From Chromatiaceae bacterium (GTDB lineage Bacteria; Pseudomonadota; Gammaproteobacteria; Chromatiales; Chromatiaceae), in assembly GCA_024235255.1 (NCBI GenBank), contig JACKMT010000004.1, positions 372,001 through 436,000 of the forward strand: a stretch of DNA of 64,000 nucleotides. The letters run 5' to 3'. Under the pieces are notes generated by a model, which saw nothing but the letters and a program-made list of their open reading frames with translations, did no database searches and had not been told where the DNA came from. Of the stretch, positions 1 through 8,435 are shown one piece after another (position 1 is the stretch's first letter; each line of letters opens with the position of its first letter). The translations under genes were made by a program, and so were the position numbers.

Positions 1-40
1 CACAGATACGGCCGCATCGGATAGCGACTGAATCAGGGCA

Positions 41-58
41 CCTCGGAGGGAGCCGAGG
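41..58 (+). other. leader hairpin ahead of chemotaxis receptor gene
   Basis: CCTCGG and CCGAGG pair perfectly around a 6-base loop, 30 bases before the receptor start. No T-run follows, so it is not a classical terminator. It could be part of a leader RNA whose 5' end lies outside the window; I could not match it to a riboswitch. Confidence 0.3.
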
Positions 59-88
59 GAAATCCTGGAACCGATAGAGAGAGCTGCA

Positions 89-1690
89 ATGATTTCCCGC
101 ATGTCTATTGGACTGAAACTGCTGTTCAGTCCCGCACTGATGCTTGTATTCATGGTCGCCATGGGTAGCGTCACCTATTTCACCCTCGATAGCCAGCGCG
201 ATGTGGCACTGGCTTCGATCCAAACCAATCTGGAGCGCTACGAGCGTCTGGCAAGCGTCGAAATCGAGTTGGGCAAAGTGCATGCGCATCTGTACCGCAC
301 GCTCAACCTGGCCAACGCCGGTGTCGACGACAAGCTGACCGGCAGCGCATTCGACGCCGGCGTGCAGAGACTCAATGCACTGCAACCGGTGATCGAACAG
401 GATCCGGTCATGCGCGAACTGTCTACATCCCTGCAGGCTTACACCAATGGAGTGAAAGATGCCACTGCGATGGCCAGCATCGACATCACCACCACAACCA
501 TGATGATGGAAGATGCCGCGCAGCACTACGACGCCCTGTTGGCCGACATCACTAAGCAGCTGGCCGCAGCGCTGGAACAGAGCAACCAGGCACTGGCGGC
601 AGCCGGCAAGCAGATCGATTCAGTAATCCTGGACAATGGCCTGCTGACACTGTTCGCCATCACACTTTCGGTATTGGTGTCATTATGGATGGGGCGCATG
701 ATTCGTGGCGACATAGGTCAGATCGCCAACGCTATCAGCCGCGCTGCCGAAGGCGATCTGACTGCAGTCATCGTCAGCAAGGCGCGGGATGAGATCGGAC
801 GAATGGCTGATCAGTTCAATAGCCTGCTTGACAATCAACGGCAGTTGATCGGCAACATCGACCATTCGGCGGCTCAGGTTGCCAGTGCCGCGCAGCAACT
901 GGCGCGCGCCAGCACGGAGAACAATACCATAGTCTCCGAACAGCAGAGTGCGACTGAGCAGGTAGCAACTGCAATCTGCCAGATGGCAGCAACTGTACAG
1001 GAAGTGGCACGTAACGCAGCCAAGGCGGCCAGTGCGGCAACCGATGCCGACGACAATGCAAACAAAGGAAACAACATGGTACTGGAGGCAGTCACTGCAA
1101 TCCAGTCGCTGGCTGAGGATGTGACCAAAGCCGCAGAGGTGATCACCCGCCTGGAACAGGAGACAGCCGGTATAGGGTCGATTCTGGATGTGATCAAGTC
1201 GATCGCGGAACAGACCAACCTGTTGGCACTCAACGCGGCTATCGAAGCGGCGCGTGCGGGTGAGCAGGGCCGTGGCTTCGCAGTTGTCGCCGAGGAGGTG
1301 CGCACCCTAGCGAATCGTACCCAGAGTTCCACCGAAAAGATCCAAGAGGTGATCGAACGCGTACAGTCCAGCTCGAAAGATGCGGTAGAAGTGATGGCAC
1401 GTGGCCAGAATCGGGCCAGCAGCACTGTCGAACGCGCTAACCTAGCCGGTGAGTCTCTCGGTGCGATAACCTCCGCAGTCAGCATGATTCGCGATATGAA
1501 CACACAGATCGCGGCTGCTGCCGAGGAGCAGAGTTCGGTAACCGAAGAGATCAATCAGAATGTGGTCCGCATCAGCAACAGTGCTCATCACAGCGTGGAA
1601 ACATCGACGCAGACTCATCGGGCAAGCGAACATCTACGTCAGCTTGCAGGCGACCTGCGGCAACGCGTGGGTAAATTTAAGGTCGCCTGA
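89..1690 (+). CDS. methyl-accepting chemotaxis protein
   Basis: Transmembrane chemoreceptor of 533 residues that passes a ligand or energy signal to CheA/CheW. A first membrane helix lies near residues 11-33, a periplasmic helical-bundle region follows, and a second membrane helix lies near 185-205. A HAMP linker (about 206-258) precedes the long cytoplasmic coiled coil. The conserved signalling tip, with EQTNLLALNAAIEAARAGE, falls near residues 373-391 and is close to invariant in the family. The start is preceded by a GAGAGAG-type ribosome site. The ligand cannot be told from sequence. It stands alone with no che genes nearby, as orphan receptors often do. Family assignment is secure; the sensed signal is unknown. 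Confidence 0.96.
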   Translation: MISRMSIGLKLLFSPALMLVFMVAMGSVTYFTLDSQRDVALASIQTNLERYERLASVEIELGKVHAHLYRTLNLANAGVDDKLTGSAFDAGVQRLNALQPVIEQDPVMRELSTSLQAYTNGVKDATAMASIDITTTTMMMEDAAQHYDALLADITKQLAAALEQSNQALAAAGKQIDSVILDNGLLTLFAITLSVLVSLWMGRMIRGDIGQIANAISRAAEGDLTAVIVSKARDEIGRMADQFNSLLDNQRQLIGNIDHSAAQVASAAQQLARASTENNTIVSEQQSATEQVATAICQMAATVQEVARNAAKAASAATDADDNANKGNNMVLEAVTAIQSLAEDVTKAAEVITRLEQETAGIGSILDVIKSIAEQTNLLALNAAIEAARAGEQGRGFAVVAEEVRTLANRTQSSTEKIQEVIERVQSSSKDAVEVMARGQNRASSTVERANLAGESLGAITSAVSMIRDMNTQIAAAAEEQSSVTEEINQNVVRISNSAHHSVETSTQTHRASEHLRQLAGDLRQRVGKFKVA

Positions 1691-2179
1691 GAAGAGCGAT
1701 CTGTCGAGCCACAATGCATTGAGACGGCCGGGCAGCAGTCAACCAACCAAGTGGTTGGAATTCAATTGGTGAGGAGTGGGTTTTAAAAGAAGAGTTTACG
1801 CAAGCGCCGCTCACCGGGATTTGTGTGCCCGAACAATCCAACAGCTTCCGCATGCGGTTACAACGTATTTTCGGCAAGCTGGTCATTGGAACGCGCGAAG
1901 CGAGGTGCCGCTTGGCTACAAATCTGAGCGTGGGGAGGCCGGACTGGCGGACACCGGCGATGGAAAAAGGAGGATAGGGGTTAATCTGTTGGCGCAAACC
2001 TTTTTCACATCCCACGCAGCGGAGGTCCATCGCTACAGTGGGTGTCCGGAAAACGGCCACCTAAAAAAACATAAGTAGATGGCAGTCGCTTCCGGACCAA
2101 AATTATCTCTGAATCAAGGTCGCAACGCAGCGATAATGGGTGTTGTACGTCCTGTTGCCGGGATCGCGAGGGGCAATCG
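1691..2179. other. gene-poor stretch with a possible decayed open frame
   Basis: No convincing complete gene is seen here. On the plus strand 1723-1977 is open for 85 codons and reads in a protein-like way (for example the stretch EEFTQAPLTGICVPEQ), but has no start near its beginning and no family I recognise. A 7-base inverted repeat CCAACCA/TGGTTGG lies at 1743-1758. The open frame may be the remnant of an older gene. Confidence 0.25.
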
Positions 2180-2359
2180 CTACAGCTCTTCCAGATAATT
2201 CGCACCAATATCCATGCGCAGCCGCTTCATCTCCTGCAGCTGTTCCAGCCGCCGGCGGGCGTCCAGGCGGGATCTGTTGGTGTCGGATGCGGGAACGTAG
2301 CAAGTATCCGGATCGGCCAGGAAAGGTTCTTCAAAAAAAGATTCTTGCTCTTGGATCAT
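2180..2359 (-). CDS. small acidic/basic hypothetical protein
   Basis: A 59-residue protein if started at the internal ATG at 2359; an upstream in-frame start at 2440 would add 27 residues of less protein-like sequence. The N-terminal half is acidic (EQESFFEEPF), and the C-terminal half is a charged predicted helix (DARRRLEQLQEMKRLR). That helical pattern recalls short gammaproteobacterial proteins of the PA3496 type, but I cannot assign it firmly. An AAGG motif lies about 12 bases upstream of the chosen ATG. It is not clearly linked to its neighbours. Function unknown. Confidence 0.5.
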   Translation of the reverse strand: MIQEQESFFEEPFLADPDTCYVPASDTNRSRLDARRRLEQLQEMKRLRMDIGANYLEEL

Positions 2360-2631
2360 CGTGGGTGGCGCCTTGCAGAGTTGAACAGGCGGCCTAGTTT
2401 GCGCAAAAGCGTTTTCCGCGCAACAAAATATTTTGTGCATGACGATAGATGTTATTTGTTATTGGGATTCGATGAAAGTGTTAACACATCGAGCGCGTCA
2501 GATCGGTAGACCCAAGCACCGGGAATATCAGGTTTTGTTCTGCTATCATCCTCAGCGGCTTGGTTTTTTTACCAAATCGATCGAACTGTTTTTACTTTAA
2601 AGTTAGCGTGCCAATTGCAAAAGGAAAGGCT

Positions 2632-3021
2632 ATGGGTCAACGACAGAGATACAGAAAAAGAGCTGATCAGCCTGTTGCCGCTGTTCGGTTGGAGCTCGAA
2701 ACCGAAGGTTTTTACTTCCGAAAGTGGGGTGCAGAACAATACTGCAAACAAGGCGACTGGCTGGTCAATAATAATGGCGAGACGTACACCGTCGACGGTG
2801 ATGTGTTTGCGCGCACTTATCTCAAGGTGGGCGCTGGACAGTATGTGAAAATCACGCCGATTTGGGCGGAAGTGGCGGACGAGGCGGGCAGTATCGTCAC
2901 CAAGGAGGGTAAATCAAACTATCAGGCGGGAGACTATCTGGTCTCCAACAACCGGGACGGTAGCGACGCTTATTGCATCAGTGCGGATAAGTTCAATGCC
3001 ATGTACGAACCCGACCCATAA
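2632..3021 (+). CDS. hypothetical protein with two repeated GDWLV/GDYLV units
   Basis: A 129-residue soluble protein. The start at 2632 is chosen because AAGGAAAGG sits just upstream; a longer reading from 2560 has no such site. Two related units are visible: QGDWLVNNNGETYTVDGDVF (about residues 43-62) and AGDYLVSNNRDGSDAYCISA (about 102-121), each followed by an aromatic-rich segment (FARTY, FNAMYE). This looks like an internal duplication of a small beta-rich domain seen in uncharacterised bacterial proteins. No signal peptide or membrane segment is seen. Function unknown; a ligand- or peptide-binding role would be a guess. Confidence 0.7.
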   Translation: MGQRQRYRKRADQPVAAVRLELETEGFYFRKWGAEQYCKQGDWLVNNNGETYTVDGDVFARTYLKVGAGQYVKITPIWAEVADEAGSIVTKEGKSNYQAGDYLVSNNRDGSDAYCISADKFNAMYEPDP

Positions 3022-3072
3022 TACCAGCGCGGTTTCCAGCTAGTTCGACTGGTGATCGGAGTTAGAGTATCT

Positions 3073-3098
3073 CTCTCCCCCAACACCATGGGGGAGGG
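3073..3098. terminator. strong G/C hairpin, possible bidirectional terminator
   Basis: CTCCCCC (3075-3081) pairs with GGGGGAG (3090-3096) across an 8-base loop, between two convergent genes. There is no U-tract on either side, so it may equally be a dispersed palindromic repeat. Confidence 0.35.
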
Positions 3099-3138
3099 AC
3101 TTCGCCTAAAGTGATCCGCCTTCCGTTCCCGATGATGG

Positions 3139-3402
3139 CTAGACGCGATCGTCACCTGTCATCAGCGCGAACAGCGGTAAAAAAACGATCAGCATGACGA
3201 CAAACCAGGGGAATCCCCCGGTTATTGAAGCCAAGGTCAGCGAGGCGATCGCCAACAGATAGCCGGTAATCACAGCAACCGACAACAGGCTGTATTTATC
3301 CAGCGAAGCGATTCCATCGGCTTGTCTAAACCATGCTTTGGGGTTAAACGGCTGTGTAATACCCTGCGTTATTTCAGTATGGGTTGGATATAGGAATGAC
3401 AT
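3139..3402 (-). CDS. small membrane protein
   Basis: An 87-residue protein with two predicted membrane helices, SLLSVAVITGYLLAIASLTL and, after a GG turn, FPWFVVMLIVFLPLFALM. The start at 3402 is preferred over the one at 3426 because GGAGG lies 6 bases upstream. The same style of ribosome site precedes the next minus-strand gene, suggesting both are well translated. I do not recognise a named family. The cytoplasmic N-terminus is polar and the C-terminus is short and acidic (TGDDRV). Confidence 0.6.
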   Translation of the reverse strand: MSFLYPTHTEITQGITQPFNPKAWFRQADGIASLDKYSLLSVAVITGYLLAIASLTLASITGGFPWFVVMLIVFLPLFALMTGDDRV

Positions 3403-3661
3403 GATACGCCTCCGATCGAATGACATACCAAATTACTGGGTATTGAGGGCTTATTTATACCTCCTTGCTACGACGAAACGCCTCAATTTCGGGATTTCGC
3501 AACCGGGTACAGCAGCACCAAACGCCTGTTTGCTTCAACCCGCCAGATGGGACGGAGACATCGAAAGTTCGACCTCCGTTAACAATAACACTAGGCGATG
3601 AGCCGCGCCTGTCAACACTGCGCTATTTGTGGTTTATAAGTGTGCCGACCGGTGTTTTTAC

Positions 3662-3850
3662 TTACTTAATAAACAGCGCGATCAGAATCACAATCAAAGC
3701 AAAACCCTGAAATGCGATTCGGGCGTTCATCAGTTTGGCCGAATGGCCTTCATCGTATTCTCCGCCGCGAACCATCGATACAAGACCCCACATCAGGCTG
3801 GCAATGGTTGCCAGCAGCGCGACGACCACCAGAAATGTAAACAGAGACAT
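3662..3850 (-). CDS. HIG1-like twin-transmembrane protein
   Basis: A 62-residue protein with two membrane helices separated by a charged loop with the motif GGEYDEGHSAKLMNARIAFQ. This helix-loop-helix pattern matches the small twin-transmembrane proteins of the HIG1 type found next to cytochrome oxidase genes in many proteobacteria, where they are linked to respiratory complex assembly or stability. No oxidase genes are in this window. GGGAGG lies 6 bases before the ATG. The product is presumably an inner-membrane protein; the exact role is not shown by the sequence. Confidence 0.72.
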   Translation of the reverse strand: MSLFTFLVVVALLATIASLMWGLVSMVRGGEYDEGHSAKLMNARIAFQGFALIVILIALFIK

Positions 3851-4013
3851 TGAGACCTCCCGATCGATTTATCCGGCTATTTATTCGTTGCAGACACCTA
3901 CTGAAATAGTAGCAGGAAAGCAGAAAAAAACGGTAGCGGTAGGGGAATTTTACACGTGCACAGGCAGGAGCATCTGAGCCATCACCTATGCTTGACCGCG
4001 GGCTTGTATGGAT

Positions 4014-5093
4014 TCAAGCCAACAGTGCGACACTTTTAATCTGCGCATAAACTTTGCTGCCGGGTACCAAACCAAGGCGGTGCTGTGATTTCTGGGTGAT
4101 GCGTGCCAGCACCGGTACGCCGCCGACATCCAGCCGGATGACCATGCGGCCACGGCCGTGAGCCTGCATCTCCGTCACTTTTGCCGGCAGTATATTCAGA
4201 ATGCTGGTGGGGCCGGGAGCGTCCAGTGCGAGACTGACATCTTTAGCGTGTATGCGGATGCGGATAGCGCTGCCCACCGGTTGATCCACCGCGGCGATGG
4301 TGAGTTCGCCGCCTGAGAATTCGACGCGCGTCAGATGAAAATCCTCGTCGTGCTCGATGATACGGGCGGAGATAATGGCACCGGCATCATAGTCGCGCGC
4401 GATCGGTAGATCGACCCTGGCCATCATCTCTGCCAACGCTCCCTGGGCGGTCAGGCGCCCCGCCTCGATCAGTATCAGATGGTCGGCGATTCTTACCAGC
4501 TCCTCCGGATCGTGGGTGACATAAATGATCGGGATACTGATGCTGCGGTGCAGGCACTCCAGATAGGGAATGATCTCTTTTTTATGCGCGCGGTCCAATG
4601 AAGCCATGGGTTCATCCATCAGCAACAGCCGCGGGTTGTTGAGCAGCGCGCGCCCAATCGCAACCCGCTGCTTCTCACCTCCGGAAAGCTGGACCGGATA
4701 GCGTTTCAGCAGTGCGTTTAAACCAAGCAGCTCCACGACGCGCTGCAGGCTCTCGATCTGCTCTGTTTTGGGTGTGCGATTGAACCCGAACAGCAGGTTA
4801 TCGCGGACGCTGAGGTGGGGAAAAAGCACGCCCTCCTGAAATACGTAGCCGATTCCCCGCTGCTGTGGCGGCACGAATAGCCCGCGTTCGCTGTCGTGCC
4901 AGACGGTGCCGTTGAACTGCAGATAGGCCTGCACCGGTTGCGCCAGACCGGCGATACAGCGCAGCAAACTGCTCTTGCCCGATCCCGAACGGCCGAACAG
5001 CGCGGTGACTCCCTGTCCGGGTATCTCGCCTTTCGCAGCAAGATTGAATCCCTCCAGCGGCAGTGAAAAACGGAAATGAATGCCTTTGTTCAT
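4014..5093 (-). CDS. modC: molybdate ABC transporter, ATP-binding protein ModC
   Basis: ATPase subunit of the molybdate importer, 359 residues as usual for ModC. The Walker A motif GRSGSGKS spans about 34-41, the ABC signature LSGGEKQR about 136-143, and Walker B LLLMDEP about 156-162, followed by the switch histidine in YVTHDPEE. The C-terminal 65 residues form a TOBE/Mop-type domain (motifs around IRIHAKDVSLAL and ARITQKS), which binds molybdate in this family and separates ModC from other ABC ATPases. The start overlaps the modB stop by 4 bases (ATGA), so the two are translationally coupled. It is the last gene of modABC and would energise uptake of molybdate for nitrogenase and other molybdoenzymes. 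Confidence 0.95.
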   Translation of the reverse strand: MNKGIHFRFSLPLEGFNLAAKGEIPGQGVTALFGRSGSGKSSLLRCIAGLAQPVQAYLQFNGTVWHDSERGLFVPPQQRGIGYVFQEGVLFPHLSVRDNLLFGFNRTPKTEQIESLQRVVELLGLNALLKRYPVQLSGGEKQRVAIGRALLNNPRLLLMDEPMASLDRAHKKEIIPYLECLHRSISIPIIYVTHDPEELVRIADHLILIEAGRLTAQGALAEMMARVDLPIARDYDAGAIISARIIEHDEDFHLTRVEFSGGELTIAAVDQPVGSAIRIRIHAKDVSLALDAPGPTSILNILPAKVTEMQAHGRGRMVIRLDVGGVPVLARITQKSQHRLGLVPGSKVYAQIKSVALLA

Positions 5094-5773
5094 CCGGCTT
5101 GCTGACCGCGGTGGCGCTGGTTCATCCGATAGACCAGAAACAGCACCAGAAAGGAGAACAGCAGCAGTGCTGCAGAGAGCCAGTGCGCCTGTGCATACTG
5201 CAGCGACTCGACGTGATCATAGATCGCAATGGAGAGTACCTGGGTTTCGCCGGGTATATTGCCGCCGATCATCAGCACCACACCGAACTCGCCGAGGGTA
5301 TGGGCGAAACCGAGCGTCGCTGCGGTGATGATGCCGGGTCGGGCCAGCGGCAGCACGATAGAGAAGAAGCGGTCCAGCGGCGTTGCGCGCAGGGTGCTGG
5401 CCGCTTCCAGCGTACGCTCGTCGATGGCAGAGAAGGCGTTCTGCAGCGGTTGAATCACGAACGGCAGCGAATAGAAGACTGAGCCGATAACCAGGCCGGT
5501 GAAGGTGAAAGCTATAGCCTGTCCGCCCAGCGCTTCCAGTAGGCCACCGATCGGCCCGTGCGGCCCGAGCGCCACCAGCAGATAGAAGCCAAGCACGGTA
5601 GGGGGCAGAACCAGAGGCAGCGCGACAACCGCTTCCAGCAGAAATCTGAAGCGCCAGCGGGTGCGTGCCAGCCACCAGGCTAAGGGCGTACCGAACAGCA
5701 GCAGGATCGAGGTGGTAACCGCAGCCAGTTTGAGTGTGATGAGCAGCGCTGTCAGGTCGGTTTCACTCGGCAT
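5090..5773 (-). CDS. modB: molybdate ABC transporter, permease ModB
   Basis: Inner-membrane channel of the molybdate importer, 227 residues from the ATG at 5773. The alternative start at 5887 lies inside modA and adds an unlikely cysteine-rich stretch. It has the expected helices and the binding-protein-dependent permease signature near residues 140-160 (EAASTLRATPLDRFF), the loop that docks with ModC. LPLVLPPTVLGFYLLVALG is typical of ModB. It overlaps modA by 11 bases and modC by 4 bases, indicating a tight operon. The proposed role rests on strong family similarity and context. Confidence 0.94.
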   Translation of the reverse strand: MPSETDLTALLITLKLAAVTTSILLLFGTPLAWWLARTRWRFRFLLEAVVALPLVLPPTVLGFYLLVALGPHGPIGGLLEALGGQAIAFTFTGLVIGSVFYSLPFVIQPLQNAFSAIDERTLEAASTLRATPLDRFFSIVLPLARPGIITAATLGFAHTLGEFGVVLMIGGNIPGETQVLSIAIYDHVESLQYAQAHWLSAALLLFSFLVLFLVYRMNQRHRGQQAG

Positions 5774-6527
5774 GGGGTGTTCCGTAGCCGAAATCTTGCA
5801 TTGTCCGCAGCGACCCGGCATTGCGCACAAATGCCAGGAAGTCGCGAGCGGCCTGATTCTCCCGCAACAGCACAGCCTGCTGCGCAATCGGGGAGTAGAG
5901 CGACTGGGGTGCTTCCCATAGTGAGCCCTTGACCGGTTGGCCGGGCCGCTTTACCTGGGAAAGGGCGACCAATCCCAGTGCCGCATTGCCGCTGTTGACG
6001 AATTGAAAGGTTTGTCCGATGTTTTCGCCGCGGACCAGGCGGTCCTGATACGAACGCCACAAGCCAAGCGCCTGCAGCACCTGCTGCGCCGCCCTGCCGT
6101 ACGGGGCCAGCTTTGGATTGGCGATGGCCAGGCGGCGGACCTTCGCATCGGCCAGTCGTTTTCCTTCGGTATCGATAAAATCCGGCTGCGGACTCCACAG
6201 AATCAACTTACCGATGGCATAGGTGAAACGGCTGCCCGGAACTGCAGTACCCTGCTGTTCGAGCAGTTGCGGCCGCTCCTCGTCGGCAGCAAAAAAAGCG
6301 TCAAAAGGTGCGCCATTCATAATTTGGGCATAGTGTTTTCCGGTGGAACCGGTGATCCGTATGACCCTGTGGCCGGTCTCTCTCTCGAAGCGTTCGGCGA
6401 TAACGGTAAAAGTTTCGGCAAAGTTGCTCGCGACTGCCACGCGGATCTCATCGCCTGCCGCACTGCCTGCGATCAGTAGCACTGCTCCAGCAGCAATTAT
6501 TGATAAAAAACGTATTGATTGTCTCAT
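5763..6527 (-). CDS. modA: molybdate ABC transporter, periplasmic binding protein ModA
   Basis: Periplasmic molybdate-binding protein of 254 residues. A signal peptide is visible (MRQSIRF, then hydrophobic LSIIAAGAVLLIAG and an AxA-like cleavage region). The mature protein opens with IRVAVASNFAETF and continues with TGSTGKHYAQIMNGAPFDAF, the oxyanion-binding serine/threonine region of ModA. It is first in modABC and delivers molybdate, possibly tungstate, to ModB. A palindrome about 40-55 bases upstream may be an operator. Molybdenum uptake is coherent with the nif regulatory genes at the far end of the window, though they are 54 kb away. Confidence 0.94.
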   Translation of the reverse strand: MRQSIRFLSIIAAGAVLLIAGSAAGDEIRVAVASNFAETFTVIAERFERETGHRVIRITGSTGKHYAQIMNGAPFDAFFAADEERPQLLEQQGTAVPGSRFTYAIGKLILWSPQPDFIDTEGKRLADAKVRRLAIANPKLAPYGRAAQQVLQALGLWRSYQDRLVRGENIGQTFQFVNSGNAALGLVALSQVKRPGQPVKGSLWEAPQSLYSPIAQQAVLLRENQAARDFLAFVRNAGSLRTMQDFGYGTPHAE

Positions 6528-6563
6528 TTTTCAGCAAGGTTCAGTCGCAAAAAACAGCACAAC

Positions 6564-6580
6564 CGCATTATCATAATCGC
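6564..6580. promoter_or_regulatory. palindrome upstream of modA, possible ModE-type operator
   Basis: The 17-base site CGCATTATCATAATCGC has an ATTAT-C-ATAAT core dyad with flanking CGC/CGC, centred 45 bases before the modA start. ModE operators are A/T-rich dyads with CG-flanked arms at such positions. The match is only partial, so this is tentative. Confidence 0.3.
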
Positions 6581-6671
6581 TATTCACTACCAGCGTTCAG
6601 CCATATTCCAGATAAATATCCGTTAACAATGGCTGAAATACAGAAATAATCGGGAGATCAATCGAGATACG

Positions 6672-6821
6672 ATGCTCACGCCTACACGCCTTAAGATAGT
6701 ACTGCTCTTGGTGCTGATTATTGCACTGACAGCCTGGTCGAAGTTGCGTCTTATCGGGCCCGGGGATCACGAGCCGCAGCGTTGGCGCGTGGATGAGTAT
6801 CCGGGATTCCAGAAAAAATAA
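6672..6821 (+). CDS. tiny membrane-anchored peptide
   Basis: A 49-codon open frame. The peptide starts MLTPTRLK, continues with a strongly hydrophobic helix (IVLLLVLIIALTAW, about residues 9-22) and ends in a polar tail containing DHEPQRWRVDEYPGF. This is a typical single-pass small protein with a short basic N-terminus and a periplasmic or cytoplasmic tail. Upstream GAG/GGGAG bases give only a modest ribosome site. It lies alone between modA and the cyclopropane synthase gene. No family is recognised. Confidence 0.45.
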   Translation: MLTPTRLKIVLLLVLIIALTAWSKLRLIGPGDHEPQRWRVDEYPGFQKK

Positions 6822-6930
6822 GTATAAACTGAATCGATCCAGCACGGCGCGGGCTTGTCTTCGGGGCGTTGATTCAGGAAAACCCTGGCGCTTACGGCAG
6901 AACTAACGCCATGGGGTTGCGAACCTTGAT

Positions 6931-8199
6931 TCAACGATACAGATAGTCGCGGGTTTCGGGCACCTGCTGCCAGTCACGGGTCAGTTGAATCTGATAAACA
7001 ACCAGTTGGCCGGTGCGAAAACTGGCTTCGGATGCAGCGAGATAAAACTCCCACATGCGGCAGAACTCCTCGCCTTTGGTTCGGGCAAATTCATCCCGAT
7101 GCTGTTGGAACCTGTGATTCCAATGCATGATTGTCAGGGCGTAGTGGTGACGAAGCACCTCTATATCGGTCACTTGCAGCGGGACGCCGTCGATGGCGCG
7201 GATAAGTTCCGAGAGCGCCGGATTGTAGCCGCCGGGAAATATGTGGCGGGCGATCCAGGGATTGGTTGTGCCCGGTCCGGTGGTGCGGCCGATGGTATGC
7301 AGCAAGGCGACGCCGTTATCCTTTAGTAGGCGGTGAAGGTGCTTGAAAAAAGCCCGATAATAGGGCTTTCCCACATGCTCGAACATGCCCACGGAGACGA
7401 TTCGATCATATTTCCCCTTATGGTTGCGGTAGTCCTGGAGCGTGAATTCGAGCCGCTCCTCCATGCCGGTTCCCAACCGCTGCTGTTCAGCCACAGCCAG
7501 CTGCTCCCGTGAAAGGGTGATGCCTCGAACATCCACCTTTGCCTGTTTTGCCAGGTAGCGCGCCAGGCCACCCCAACCGCAGCCGATATCCAATACCCGC
7601 ATGCCGGGAGTGAGGCAGAGTTTCTCAAGAATGTGCTGACACTTCTGCTGCTGCGCCTGTTCCAGTGAGTCATCTGGATGCTTGAAGTAGGCGCAGGAGT
7701 AGTGCATTTCGCGGTCGAGGAAGGCGCGAAAAAGTGACTCTTCAAGATCATAGTGCTTGGCGATATTGGTTAGGCTGCGGTGCAGATTGTTCCACTGTTT
7801 CAACGTGCGTCCGCCCAGTGATTTGGGGGAGAGATTTTTCTCCAGATCGAAGTTTCTCAACAAGACGCAGAGCAGTTCGGTGAGCGAGCCCTGCACCAAT
7901 TCCCAGTCACCGTGCATGTAGGTTTCACCCAATTGATAATCCGGATCCAGTGCGACTTTAAAAGACGCATGAATATTATTGATTTTCCAGATAATATTTG
8001 GGTAAGTTGAGCCGCAGTTGAAATGTCGTCCATTGGGCATGACAACGCCCAGGGCGCCATCCCTGATGGTCGATTCCAGACGTTTTTGAAACAATCCGTT
8101 CACGCTATCAATTGCTGGCTTAGACCTGGCAAACCGTTTGCGCGATGCACAGTTATGTGGGTTGTTTCCGCTTGGTAACGCCAGGCAATTTTGAGTCAT
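6931..8199 (-). CDS. cfa: cyclopropane-fatty-acyl-phospholipid synthase-like methyltransferase
   Basis: Transfers a methylene group from S-adenosylmethionine to unsaturated acyl chains of membrane phospholipids. The 422-residue length matches Cfa enzymes. An N-terminal lipid-binding domain (about 40-140) has the family feature ALDPDYQLGETYMHGDWE. The sequence YSCAYF (167-172) is the conserved entry to the catalytic domain. The SAM-binding motif VLDIGCGWGG spans 202-211, and SVGMFEHVG and the C-terminal HHYALTIMHWNHRF are also conserved. Ring formation usually protects membranes in stationary phase or under acid stress. The gene appears monocistronic and has no strong ribosome site. A related polyketide-type methyltransferase is possible but less likely. 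Confidence 0.93.
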   Translation of the reverse strand: MTQNCLALPSGNNPHNCASRKRFARSKPAIDSVNGLFQKRLESTIRDGALGVVMPNGRHFNCGSTYPNIIWKINNIHASFKVALDPDYQLGETYMHGDWELVQGSLTELLCVLLRNFDLEKNLSPKSLGGRTLKQWNNLHRSLTNIAKHYDLEESLFRAFLDREMHYSCAYFKHPDDSLEQAQQQKCQHILEKLCLTPGMRVLDIGCGWGGLARYLAKQAKVDVRGITLSREQLAVAEQQRLGTGMEERLEFTLQDYRNHKGKYDRIVSVGMFEHVGKPYYRAFFKHLHRLLKDNGVALLHTIGRTTGPGTTNPWIARHIFPGGYNPALSELIRAIDGVPLQVTDIEVLRHHYALTIMHWNHRFQQHRDEFARTKGEEFCRMWEFYLAASEASFRTGQLVVYQIQLTRDWQQVPETRDYLYR

Positions 8200-8372
8200 G
8201 TGAAACTGGCTACATCCGCCACCGGGACATGACTCAATTGCTTAAAAACTATTCCATTTTTTTTATGTTGTAAATATTTTTTACCGATTAGCTTTAAACG
8301 TAACCGCCAAGAGCATTTGCTGTAGGCACAGGTGGATCTGTCCGAATCGAGATAGAAATACTGGTTCTCGGT

Positions 8373-8408
8373 TTGTAGGGTAAGCGTGAACTATACTTCG
8401 CCCTACAA
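8373..8408. promoter_or_regulatory. perfect 8-bp inverted repeat before the CHAT-hydrolase gene
   Basis: TTGTAGGG (8373-8380) and CCCTACAA (8401-8408) are exact inverted copies separated by 20 bases, ending 27 bases before the start codon. It could be an operator for a dimeric regulator or a stem in the 5' leader of the mRNA. Confidence 0.35.
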
Positions 8409-8435
8409 TCAATCCACCAGCAAGGGAGTTGCAGT

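Noticed and set aside
1..88. Cyclic-di-GMP riboswitch before the chemoreceptor
   Set aside because: Only one hairpin is visible and the GEMM core motifs were not found; the region is also cut by the window edge.
874..1554. 226-codon minus-strand open frame inside the chemoreceptor gene
   Set aside because: It is antisense to the highly conserved signalling domain and its serine/alanine/arginine-rich translation is typical of a shadow frame.
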